A program made the position numbers and the translations under genes. Shown here piece by piece: positions 41,559 through 48,812 of a DNA stretch of 64,000 bases. The stretch is from Pseudomonas khorasanensis (lineage in GTDB: Bacteria > Pseudomonadota > Gammaproteobacteria > Pseudomonadales > Pseudomonadaceae), in the NCBI RefSeq assembly GCF_014268505.2, contig NZ_JABWQP020000013.1, positions 62,001 through 126,000 of the forward strand. The letters run 5' to 3'. How positions within the stretch are numbered: the first letter of the stretch is position 1; each line of letters opens with the position of its first letter. The notes beneath the pieces were generated by a model. That model saw only the letters and a program-made list of their open reading frames with translations, did no database searches and was not told where the DNA came from.

Positions 41559-43229
41559 TTAACGGTGAAACAATAAAACCAGCAGCACGATATTCCCAAG
41601 CAACGCCACCAACGCCATGGTCCGCCAAACCTTCAACGGCTCACGCTCCAATAAAGGCCGGGGTCGCACACTCAAGCTATTTCGCTCGCCCTGTTCCAGT
41701 CCCAGGAGCCACTCCTCAGCGGTTTCGAACCGTTGTTGCGGATCGGCTGCAACGCCGCGTTCGAGGCTTTGTGCCAGCCAGTCCGGCAAGTCCGGCCGAT
41801 AGCGACTGGCATTGACGGGCACACCAAATCGGGGCCGTTGAAACGCTTCGATCTCACCGTAGGGAAAATGCCCGGTCAGCAGGTAATAGAGGGTGACGCC
41901 GACCGAATACAAATCCTGCTGTGCACTCGGCGACTCGCCGCGAAACGCCTCTGGCGCGATGAAGCTTGGCGTTCCGGGCAGTGTCGACGGTGCGTCTTGC
42001 GACAATCCTGGGCAATACGCCAGGCCGAAATCCAGTAAGCGCAGCTCGCCGTCATCACCCAACAGCAGGTTTTCCGGTTTGATATCGCGATGCACTATCT
42101 GCCGCCGATGCAGCAGGCCAGCCGCACGCAGCAGTCGCTCGGCGATGTCCTGCCATTGCGCCAGTGGCAACGGGCCGCTGTGTTGAAACACCTGAGCCAG
42201 CGTCGTTCCGGCATATTCGCGCATCACGTAGTACAGATGCTGACGCTGACTGCACGCATGGACTTCCGGAAAATGCCGGCCGGCCACGCGCTTGAGGAAC
42301 CACTCTTCCGACAGCAGCGCTTGCCCCGCCTGCGGATCTTCCGCCAGACGCGCCGGCAGGGTTTTCAACAACCATGGCTGGCCCTGCCCATCGAACACGC
42401 GATAAAGCAGCGATTGCTGGCTCTGGCCGATGATGCTCTGCACCTGCCAGCCCTCGAACGACTGTCCTGGTTTCAGCGCTGGCGGCAGCGGCCATTGCTG
42501 CAAGTGCACCAGCGCGTCGCCGATGGTGGATTCGCCAACCGCCTCGACGCGCACCAGCAGCGCGCTCGCATTGTCCTGACTGCCGGCCAGATGGGCGGCG
42601 TTGACCAGCGTCTGTGCCGCGCTGTGCAGGTCCGGTTGATCACGCAGAATCGCCGCGATCGCGGTGTCGCCCAGCGTCGACCACACGCCGTCGCTGAGCA
42701 GCACAAAGCTTTCGCCCTGACGCAGTTCGCCGTCGAGGAAGTCCAGCACCAGATGTTGATCCAGCCCGAGCGCGCGCTTGAGCACATGCTGCATGCCGGG
42801 CTGCTCCCAGACGTGATCTTCGCTGATCCGCTGCAAGCGCTCGGCGTGCCAGCGATAGACCCGGCAGTCGCCGACATGGGCGAGGGTGAAGCGCCGGCCA
42901 CGTAGCACCAAAGCGCTGAGGGTGGTGAGCAGCGGTTGCCCGCCGCCATTGGCCTGCAGCCAGCGGTTCTGCGCAAGGAGCAGTCGGTCCAGCGCCTGGG
43001 CCACGCTCCAGGTTTCCGGCGTGGCGTAGTAGTCCAGCGCCAAGGCCTGCAAGGTCGAGCGCGCGGCGAGGCCGCCATCGGCGCACTGGCTGACGCCGTC
43101 CGCAATGGCAAAAAGATAACCCTTGCTCACGGCCAGCGCCGGCGCCGGTGTCACGCAACGCAGAGCGTCCTGATTCTCCGCACGCGGGCCGGTGGCGCTG
43201 GCTTCGGCAACACTCAGTTGCAGGGCCAT
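41559..43229 (-). CDS. PP2C phosphatase / Ser-Thr kinase fusion with C-terminal membrane anchor
   Basis: A 556-residue protein joining two opposed activities. Residues about 1-235 are a PP2C phosphatase (AENQDAL, FAIADGVS, LAHVGDCRVYR, LLSDGVW, SQDNASALLV, all metal-binding Asp present). Residues about 255-520 are a protein kinase: Lys in WLLKTLP, HRDIKPENLLL, DFGLAY, and APE in SFIAPEAF. A final hydrophobic segment (TMALVALLGNIVLLVLLF) anchors it with the catalytic parts in the cytoplasm. It is seven bases downstream of narK and so is made with the nitrate transporter. The target is unknown; NarK or the reductases are candidates by context. Confidence 0.88.
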   Translation of the reverse strand: MALQLSVAEASATGPRAENQDALRCVTPAPALAVSKGYLFAIADGVSQCADGGLAARSTLQALALDYYATPETWSVAQALDRLLLAQNRWLQANGGGQPLLTTLSALVLRGRRFTLAHVGDCRVYRWHAERLQRISEDHVWEQPGMQHVLKRALGLDQHLVLDFLDGELRQGESFVLLSDGVWSTLGDTAIAAILRDQPDLHSAAQTLVNAAHLAGSQDNASALLVRVEAVGESTIGDALVHLQQWPLPPALKPGQSFEGWQVQSIIGQSQQSLLYRVFDGQGQPWLLKTLPARLAEDPQAGQALLSEEWFLKRVAGRHFPEVHACSQRQHLYYVMREYAGTTLAQVFQHSGPLPLAQWQDIAERLLRAAGLLHRRQIVHRDIKPENLLLGDDGELRLLDFGLAYCPGLSQDAPSTLPGTPSFIAPEAFRGESPSAQQDLYSVGVTLYYLLTGHFPYGEIEAFQRPRFGVPVNASRYRPDLPDWLAQSLERGVAADPQQRFETAEEWLLGLEQGERNSLSVRPRPLLEREPLKVWRTMALVALLGNIVLLVLLFHR

Positions 43230-43236
43230 CGACGCC

Positions 43237-44448
43237 TCAGACCCGCGCCGCCGTCACCGCCGCCGAACCCCAGGTGGTTCTCCAGCGACGCTTGACGCCG
43301 TGCAGGCCGAACCAGGCGAGGACGCCCAGGCTGGCAAACAACCACAGGGCCAACTGATAGCTGCCGGTACTTTGCTTGATCGCACCCATTCCCGCCGCCA
43401 GGGCGAAGCCGCCAATACCGCCGGCCATGCCGATCAGCCCGGTCATCACGCCAATCTCACGACGAAAACGCTGCGGCACCAGTTGGAACACCGCGCCATT
43501 GCCCGCACCCAACCCGAGCATGGTGCAGACGAAAAAAGCCAATGCCGCGTAGGAACTTGGCAGGTTGAAACCGACGATGGCGATGCAGATAGCGGCGACT
43601 GTGTACATCGCCAGCAATGTGCGAATGCCACCGAAGCGATCGGCCAGCGCGCCACCCAACGGACGCATCAGGCTGCCGCCGAACACGCAGGCCGCGGTGT
43701 AGTAGCCGGCGGTCACCGGGCTCAAACCGTACTGGTCGTTGAAATAACCGGGCAGGGCGCTGGCCAGGCCGATGAAACCACCGAAGGTGACGCTGTAGAA
43801 AAACATGAACCACCAGCTGTCGCGGTCGCCCAGAGCTTTGAAGTAGTCGGCCATGGACTTGGCTTTCGGACGCTGCGGCGCATTTTTCGCCATCCAGGCG
43901 AACAGTATCAGGGTCAGGATCAACGGAATCAGGGCGAAACCAAATACGTTGCTCCAGCCAAATGCCGCTGCCAGCACTGGCGCAAGCAAGGCGGCGAAGA
44001 CCGTGCCGGAGTTGCCCGCGCCGGCGATGCCCATGGCTTTGCCCTGGTGCTCCGGCGGATACCACTGCGAGGCTAGCGGCAGGGCGACGGCGAACGAGGC
44101 GCCGGCCATGCCGAGGAACAGGCCGAGGATCAGCGCTTGTTCGTAACTGTGGATGCCGAGCTTCCAGGCGCCGAACAGTGCACAGATGACGATGACCTGG
44201 CCGATCAGCCCGGCGGTCTTTGGCGACAACCGATCCGCCAGCATGCCCATGGCGAAGCGCAACACCGCGCCGGCCAGAATCGGCGTGGCGACGACGAGCC
44301 CGCGTTGCTGGGTGGTCAGGTGCAGGTCGGCGGCGATCTGCACCGCCAAGGGGCCGAGCAGGTACCAGACCATGAAACTCAGGTCGAAATAGAGGAAGGC
44401 CGCGAACAGGGTCGGGGTATGGCCGGATTTCCAGAAGCTTGAATTCAT
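43237..44448 (-). CDS. Nitrate/nitrite transporter (NarK/NasA type, MFS)
   Basis: A 403-residue major-facilitator nitrate importer with twelve segments. Nitrate-signature stretches are AGAGNSGTVFAALLAP (TM5 region) and GLGAGNGAVFQLVPQRF (TM11 region), with the substrate Arg in AVLRFAMG and SLMRPLGGALADRFGG. The start at 44448 (MNSSFWKSGHTPTL) is the family start; the longer frame reads the leader. It is transcribed with the phosphatase/kinase gene and has its own sigma-54 promoter and ANTAR-type leader. Confidence 0.92.
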   Translation of the reverse strand: MNSSFWKSGHTPTLFAAFLYFDLSFMVWYLLGPLAVQIAADLHLTTQQRGLVVATPILAGAVLRFAMGMLADRLSPKTAGLIGQVIVICALFGAWKLGIHSYEQALILGLFLGMAGASFAVALPLASQWYPPEHQGKAMGIAGAGNSGTVFAALLAPVLAAAFGWSNVFGFALIPLILTLILFAWMAKNAPQRPKAKSMADYFKALGDRDSWWFMFFYSVTFGGFIGLASALPGYFNDQYGLSPVTAGYYTAACVFGGSLMRPLGGALADRFGGIRTLLAMYTVAAICIAIVGFNLPSSYAALAFFVCTMLGLGAGNGAVFQLVPQRFRREIGVMTGLIGMAGGIGGFALAAGMGAIKQSTGSYQLALWLFASLGVLAWFGLHGVKRRWRTTWGSAAVTAARV

Positions 44449-44547
44449 CGCGCACCTCGGCTGAAAAGAGTCTCGAAAGGAGTCATGTACAGCAGGTGGA
44501 GCGCCCGACGGCCGCACCACCGGCCCCGGTCTGTGGGGCCAAAACGC

Positions 44548-44631
44548 AAAAACGCCGCTACCTGATTCGCCGATGGGCGAACGGGGTGAGCGACGTCTTT
44601 GTCGTAGGTGGGGCAACCGCCGTTGGTTACC
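44548..44631 (-). promoter_or_regulatory. NasT (ANTAR) antitermination leader of the nitrate transporter gene
   Basis: In transcript order: P1 (44631-44612) has stem GGTAACC/GGTTGCC and hexaloop AACGGC. P2 (44604-44591) has stem CGAC/GTCG and hexaloop AAAGAC. Both loops have A1 and G4. A terminator (44594-44548) follows: outer stem GTCGCTCACC with GGTAGCGGC, inner hairpin TTCGCC-CATC-GGCGAA, then GTTTTT. The 3' strand of P2 (GTCG) is also the start of the terminator stem, so forming P2 prevents termination. Confidence 0.8.
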
Positions 44632-44645
44632 TGTGGTAAATGCTT

Positions 44646-44662
44646 AGCGAGATTTGTGCCAA
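44646..44662 (-). promoter_or_regulatory. Sigma-54 promoter of the nitrate transporter gene
   Basis: TTGGCACAAATCTCGCT has GG and GC exactly 10 bases apart, the -24/-12 layout. The transcript would start near 44635 and give a leader of about 187 bases. It lies directly beside the REP hairpin that follows nasT. Confidence 0.7.
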
Positions 44663-44670
44663 GGCTTGAA

Positions 44671-44762
44671 AAGATCGCAGCCTCGTTGCACTCGTCAGCT
44701 CCTACAAGTGAACGCACAGTCCTGTAGGAGCTGACGAGTGCAACGAGGCTGCGATTTTTTGA
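44671..44762. repeat. Long REP-like inverted repeat between nasT and the transporter promoter
   Basis: GATCGCAGCCTCGTTGCACT and its continuation TCGTCAGCTCCTACA form a near-perfect 35-bp stem with the complementary arm, ending in T-run/A-run. It probably terminates nasS-nasT transcripts on the minus strand just before the sigma-54 promoter of the transporter gene. Confidence 0.85.
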
Positions 44763-44769
44763 TCTTTAA

Positions 44770-45345
44770 TCAGCCCAGCAACTCGCTCATGGCGATGATC
44801 TGCTCCGCCACCTGAATCAGCTTCTGCTGGCGGCTCATGGCCTGGCGGCGCATCAGGGTGTAGGCCTCTTCCTCGTTGCAGTCCTTCATTTTCATCAGCA
44901 AACCCTTGGCCAGTTCGATGCGCTTGCGCTCGGCCAGTTGCTGGTCCCGGGCGTGTAGTTGTGCGCGCAAGGCCTGGTCGCTCTCGAAGCGTGCCATCGC
45001 CACATCGAGAATCGGCTGCAGGCGCTGTGCGTGAATGCCTTCGACGATGTAGGCACTGACCCCGGACTTGATCGCCTGCCGCATCACGCCCGGGTCATGT
45101 TCATCGGTAAACATCACAATCGGCCGTGGCTGGTCGCGGCTGACCAGCACCACTTGTTCCATGACATCGCGCCCCGGTGACTCGGTATCGATCAGGATCA
45201 CGTCGGGGCGCACCGTTTCGACGCGTGCGGGCAGGTCGATGATCAGGCCTGACTCGTCGATCACCTCGAACCCGGCCTCGGTCAGCGCCGCTTTCAGCCG
45301 CCCGACTTTTTTCGCGGTGTCGTTGATCAGCAGAATGCGCAACAT
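44770..45345 (-). CDS. nasT: ANTAR-domain antiterminator NasT
   Basis: A 191-residue two-domain protein. The N-terminal receiver-like domain (MLRILLINDTAKKVGR, ILIDTESPGRD) seems degenerate: the usual acidic pair is reduced and the switch region reads FTDEHDP. The C-terminal ANTAR domain (residues about 130-185) includes RKRIELAKGLLMKMKDCNEEEAYTLMRRQAM cut in the usual order. NasT binds paired hexaloop hairpins and prevents termination in nitrate-assimilation leaders; NasS holds it inactive without nitrate. It lies 15 bases after nasS. Confidence 0.95.
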   Translation of the reverse strand: MLRILLINDTAKKVGRLKAALTEAGFEVIDESGLIIDLPARVETVRPDVILIDTESPGRDVMEQVVLVSRDQPRPIVMFTDEHDPGVMRQAIKSGVSAYIVEGIHAQRLQPILDVAMARFESDQALRAQLHARDQQLAERKRIELAKGLLMKMKDCNEEEAYTLMRRQAMSRQQKLIQVAEQIIAMSELLG

Positions 45346-45360
45346 ATTCGCGGTCTCCTG

Positions 45361-46572
45361 TCAGCGCTGGGCGAGAAGGGGAGCGTCATCGCTCAGGGCG
45401 TGCAGCTTGAAACTGCGCGCATAGCCCGCCGGATCGCTGCCGTCCCAGACCTTGCCGTCAAGCAGCTGGCTGCTGCGCATGTCAGATCCGCAAGGAGCGA
45501 CCCCCACCGCGCTGGCGGCTTCACGGTACACATCCAGGCGCTGAACCTGACGGGCGACGTCGAGATAGTCCGGGTCTTCACGCAACAGGCCCCAGCGACG
45601 GAATTGCGTCATGAACCACATGCCGTCGGAAAGGTACGGCAGATTGACCTCTCCATTGCCATGAAAGCGCAGGGCGTGCGGGTCCTGCCAGCGATTGCCG
45701 AGGCCATCGGCGTAATCGCCGGTAAAGCGCGGTTCGATGCAAGTTTCAGGGGTGTCGAGGTATTGCGGCGCACTGAGCAGTTGCGCGGTGCTGCGGCGAT
45801 TCTCGGCGCTTTGTTCAATGAAGCGGCTGGCCTCGACGATCGCCATGACCAGCGCCCGCGCTGTGTTGGGGTATTGCTCGACGAATTCACGGGTGCAGCC
45901 GAGGACTTTCTCCGGGTGGTCGGGCCAGATGCTTTGACTGGTCGCGAGCGTAAAACCGAGGTCCTGCTGCACCGCGCTGGCCGCCCACGGCTCACCGACG
46001 CAAAAGCCGTCGATGCGCCCCGCTTGCAGGTGCGCGATCATTTGCGGCGGCGGGACGACCACGCTGTTGACGTCCTGCAAAGGATGAATGCCCTGACTCG
46101 CCAGCCAGTAATAGAGCCACATCGCGTGGGTGCCGGTGGGGAAGGTCTGGGCGAAGGTCAGTTTTGCGCGGCTTTGGTGCACATGGCGGGCGAGCGCTTC
46201 AGGACCGGTCACGCCAAGGGTCTGCAAACCCTGGGACAGGTTGAGGCTCTGACCGTTCTGGTTCAGGCCCATCAACACCGCCATGTCGGTCGGGGCGATG
46301 CCGCCGATGCCCAGGTGCACGGCGTAAATCAGACCGTACAGACTGTGGGCGGCGTCCAGTTCGCCGCTGACCAGATTGTCACGCAGGTTGGCCCATGACG
46401 CCTGGCGCTTGAGGTTCAGGGTCAGGCCATAAGGCTGGGCGAAGCCTTGGGTGGCGGCGACGACGACCGAAGCGCAGTCGCTCAGCGCCATGAATCCCAG
46501 ATTGATCGCGCGCTTTTCTGGCGCATCGCTGCCATTGACCCAGGCCAGCGGCCCCACGGACGTTTCGTTCAT
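45361..46572 (-). CDS. nasS: Nitrate sensor NasS (CmpA/NrtA-like)
   Basis: A 403-residue homologue of nitrate ABC-transporter binding proteins (CmpA/NrtA), starting MNETSVGPLAWVNGSDAPEK without a signal peptide or lipobox, so it is cytoplasmic. Family segments are LGFMALSDCASVVVA, QASWANLRDNLVSGELDAAH and DGFCVGEPWAASAVQQDLGF. It binds nitrate or nitrite and then releases NasT. It is first in the nasS-nasT operon, which has a sigma-54-like promoter and a terminator in its leader. Confidence 0.93.
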   Translation of the reverse strand: MNETSVGPLAWVNGSDAPEKRAINLGFMALSDCASVVVAATQGFAQPYGLTLNLKRQASWANLRDNLVSGELDAAHSLYGLIYAVHLGIGGIAPTDMAVLMGLNQNGQSLNLSQGLQTLGVTGPEALARHVHQSRAKLTFAQTFPTGTHAMWLYYWLASQGIHPLQDVNSVVVPPPQMIAHLQAGRIDGFCVGEPWAASAVQQDLGFTLATSQSIWPDHPEKVLGCTREFVEQYPNTARALVMAIVEASRFIEQSAENRRSTAQLLSAPQYLDTPETCIEPRFTGDYADGLGNRWQDPHALRFHGNGEVNLPYLSDGMWFMTQFRRWGLLREDPDYLDVARQVQRLDVYREAASAVGVAPCGSDMRSSQLLDGKVWDGSDPAGYARSFKLHALSDDAPLLAQR

Positions 46573-46582
46573 ACGCTACCTC

Positions 46583-46633
46583 AAAAAAAACGCCGTCCCG
46601 GACTCTGCGCAGGCAAAACCCGAGGACGACGCC
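46583..46633 (-). terminator. Attenuator-like terminator in the nasS leader
   Basis: In transcript order GGCGTCGTCCTCGG pairs with CCGGGACGGCG (with G-T pairs) and is followed by eight T, ending 11 bases before the nasS start codon. The segment before it, CCAGGACAATGGCGTC, closely matches CCAGGACAAAGGCGTC in the nirB leader, so it may be a related attenuator. I did not find two clear A1/G4 hexaloops upstream of it. Confidence 0.65.
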
Positions 46634-46685
46634 ATTGTCCTGGCCTGCGCGCCGTCATTGGTCGGCAGACTGATAGACAGCGCGG

Positions 46686-46702
46686 TGCAAGGCATATGCC
46701 AG
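46686..46702 (-). promoter_or_regulatory. Sigma-54 promoter of nasS-nasT
   Basis: CTGGCATATGCCTTGCA has GG and GC exactly 10 bases apart and ends in TTGCA, a close match to TGGCAC-N5-TTGCA. A start near 46674 would put the attenuator at about +40 to +90. It is divergent from pyrD, whose promoter lies close by. Confidence 0.65.
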
Positions 46703-46747
46703 CCGCTGTTTTGCGCAGGTGCCTCGCGCCAGAGGACGATGCCCGGC

Positions 46748-46753
46748 TATAAT
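46748..46753 (+). promoter_or_regulatory. Likely -10 box of pyrD
   Basis: A perfect TATAAT 37 bases before the pyrD start codon. No good -35 hexamer is seen at the right distance. Confidence 0.5.
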
Positions 46754-46789
46754 CGCCGCCTCTTTTCGCCGCTCGAGTCATCGCCGCCC

Positions 46790-47809
46790 ATGTACACCCT
46801 GGCCCGTCAGCTGTTGTTCAAACTTTCCCCGGAAACCTCCCACGATCTGTCGCTGGATCTGATCGGCGCGGGTGGACGTTTGGGCCTCAACGGCGTGTTG
46901 TGCAAGGCGCCGGCGAAAGTGCCGGTGACGGTGATGGGCCTGGAGTTTCCCAACCCGGTGGGACTGGCGGCCGGTCTGGACAAGAATGGCGCCGCCATCG
47001 ATGGCTTCGCGCAACTGGGTTTCGGTTTTGTCGAAATTGGCACCGTGACCCCGCGTCCTCAACCTGGCAATCCGAAACCACGCATTTTCCGCCTGCCGGA
47101 AGCCGAGGCGATCATCAATCGTATGGGCTTTAACAACCTCGGCGTGGATAACCTGCTGGCGCGAGTCGCCGCAGCGAAATACAAAGGTGTGCTGGGCATC
47201 AATATCGGCAAGAACTTCGACACGCCCGTCGAGCGTGCGGTCGATGACTACCTGATCTGCCTGGACAAGGTTTACGCCCACGCCAGCTACGTCACCGTCA
47301 ACGTCAGTTCACCGAACACCCCGGGCCTGCGCAGCCTGCAGTTCGGCGATTCGCTCAAGCAGTTGCTGGCCGACCTGGCCACGCGCCGCGCCGAACTGGC
47401 CCTGCGCCACGGCAAGCATGTGCCGCTGGCGATCAAGATCGCGCCGGACATGACCGACGAAGAAACCGCGCAGGTGGCGGCAGCGCTGATGGAAACCGGG
47501 ATGGACGCAGTGATCGCCACCAACACCACTCTGAGCCGTGTTGGCGTTGAAGGCATGGAACATGGCGACGAAGCCGGCGGCCTGTCCGGCGCGCCGGTGC
47601 GTGACAAGAGCACGAATACGGTCAAGGTGCTGGCGGGCGAGTTGGCGGGGCGTTTGCCGATCATCGCCGCTGGCGGGATTACCGAAGGTAAGCATGCGGC
47701 GGAAAAAATCACCGCCGGTGCGAGCCTGGTGCAAATCTACTCCGGCTTCATCTACAAAGGCCCGGCGTTGATACGCGAGTCGGTGGATGCCATCGCGGCC
47801 TTGCGCTGA
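46790..47809 (+). CDS. pyrD: Dihydroorotate dehydrogenase (quinone), class 2
   Basis: Oxidises dihydroorotate to orotate at the inner membrane, passing electrons to quinone, in pyrimidine synthesis; 339 residues. An N-terminal amphipathic stretch (MYTLARQLLFKLSPETSHDLS) is the class-2 membrane element. FMN-site motifs are NPVGLAAGLDKNGAAIDGF, INRMGFNNLGVDN, VNVSSPNTPGLRSLQ (with the catalytic Ser) and IIAAGGITEGKHAAEKI. The ATG at 46790 was chosen because the longer frame overlaps nasS. Confidence 0.96.
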   Translation: MYTLARQLLFKLSPETSHDLSLDLIGAGGRLGLNGVLCKAPAKVPVTVMGLEFPNPVGLAAGLDKNGAAIDGFAQLGFGFVEIGTVTPRPQPGNPKPRIFRLPEAEAIINRMGFNNLGVDNLLARVAAAKYKGVLGINIGKNFDTPVERAVDDYLICLDKVYAHASYVTVNVSSPNTPGLRSLQFGDSLKQLLADLATRRAELALRHGKHVPLAIKIAPDMTDEETAQVAAALMETGMDAVIATNTTLSRVGVEGMEHGDEAGGLSGAPVRDKSTNTVKVLAGELAGRLPIIAAGGITEGKHAAEKITAGASLVQIYSGFIYKGPALIRESVDAIAALR

Positions 47810-47835
47810 TCGGACTGGACACCACGGTGAACCCT

Positions 47836-47932
47836 GTGGGAGCGAGCCTGCTCGCGAAGGCGGTGTGTCACACGCTGATAATGTGACTGATATACCGCTT
47901 TCGCGAGCAGGCTCGCTCCCACAGGTTATGTG
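47836..47932. repeat. REP pair (type A)
   Basis: Forward and reverse type-A REP cores about 51 bases apart, after the pyrD stop and before the rmf terminator. Confidence 0.9.
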
Positions 47933-47954
47933 CTCGTCGCGGAATTGCAGGCAA

Positions 47955-47981
47955 TAAAAAGGGCTCCTCGAAGGAGCCCCT
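47955..47981 (-). terminator. Rho-independent terminator, rmf side
   Basis: On the minus strand GGGGCTCC and GGAGCCC pair around TTCGA and are followed by five T. It is about 85 bases beyond the rmf stop. Confidence 0.8.
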
Positions 47982-48065
47982 GGGCCGAAGCCCGCCGTCC
48001 GGGAAGGACGTGCGTGGTTAATTCAATGCAGATTCAGATTGTCGTGTCGGAATTAATGCCCTGTG

Positions 48066-48281
48066 TCAGCCGACGGCGTGAAGTTCGTTGAGTCTGTGGA
48101 TTCCCGCAGTGCCGGTCATACCGTCCCAGTTGTCGCCGCGTCCTTCTCGCCAGCCGTTGATCCAGGCTTGGCGTACCGACGGTAGAGTAAATGGGCAAAG
48201 CTCACGGGATTTGCCACCAACGCCATATTGATATCCGCGCAAAAATGCTCTTTCCAACGGATCACGCTTAAGTCTTCTCAT
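48066..48281 (-). CDS. rmf: Ribosome modulation factor
   Basis: A 71-residue basic protein that converts 70S ribosomes to inactive 100S dimers in stationary phase. It opens MRRLKRDPLERAFLRGYQYGVGG and contains RQAWINGWREGRGDNWDG, the conserved RMF core. A GAGGGAAA site precedes the ATG. The 531-base gap to rlmL holds its promoter and a structured stretch; I see no protein gene there. Confidence 0.95.
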   Translation of the reverse strand: MRRLKRDPLERAFLRGYQYGVGGKSRELCPFTLPSVRQAWINGWREGRGDNWDGMTGTAGIHRLNELHAVG

Positions 48282-48539
48282 AGGGTGTTTCCCTCACTTG
48301 TTGACTGTAGTGTCGCGTTGACCTCAACCGAGGTCTGGCAGAAAGAAACCTGCCGTCTTGCGGCTCGCTGCCGGCGTGGCGAGCCAAGGTGTTGACGCCG
48401 TTGCGACGTCAACCTGTGCTCAGTTCTAACCAATGAGTCACACCGAGGGAATGATCGTTTTGTCATAAGCACGTAACGCAAATGATGGTATGGCGATAAG
48501 TAACCGCGAATTTATTGAACGTTTATTGAGCAAACCCCG

Positions 48540-48790
48540 GTATGATCGGCGCCCCGCTGAGTCAGCGGGTTAATCCTTTAGTGAGAATGACCCACGTTCG
48601 CGCTTGGGTACTATTCGACGAAGGGTCGCTTTCAGTCTTTTTGTTGCATCAACTTTTTTATCTGTCCCGGCATCTAAGCTCCTTTAAACCGAGCAGCGGG
48701 GATGGAACGGCACACCTTCGTGCCACGCGGGCGCTCTTCTGGAAAAGCGCCTGATTGAAAACCGGGTCGGCAATGCGTTGCCGGTCCACT
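48540..48790 (+). other. Hairpin-rich non-coding stretch upstream of rlmL
   Basis: This stretch contains several clear stems: CCGCTGA/TCAGCGG near 48555-48570, GGCAC-ACCTTC-GTGCC near 48710-48726, GGCGCTCTTC/GAAAAGCGCC near 48729-48751 and GGCAA-TGCG-TTGCC near 48770-48784. The run of stems with GNRA-like and UUCG-like loops looks like a structured 5' leader or a small RNA ahead of rlmL. I do not recognise a known RNA family. Confidence 0.4.
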
Positions 48791-48812
48791 AGCCAAAGGC
48801 TCTGGAAATACC

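Noticed and set aside
41307..41576. Small open frames between nirB and the phosphatase/kinase gene
   Set aside because: They read through the sigma-54 promoter and REP pair and lack start signals; the control elements explain this stretch.
46634..46675. A canonical ANTAR hairpin pair in the nasS leader
   Set aside because: The only stem, GCCG/CGGC, has an eight-base loop (ACCAATGA), and the next, GCCA/TGGC, has loop GGACAA without A1 and G4.
48542..48754. A 70-codon open frame upstream of rlmL
   Set aside because: No ribosome-binding site, no recognisable domain, and it runs through several strong hairpins.
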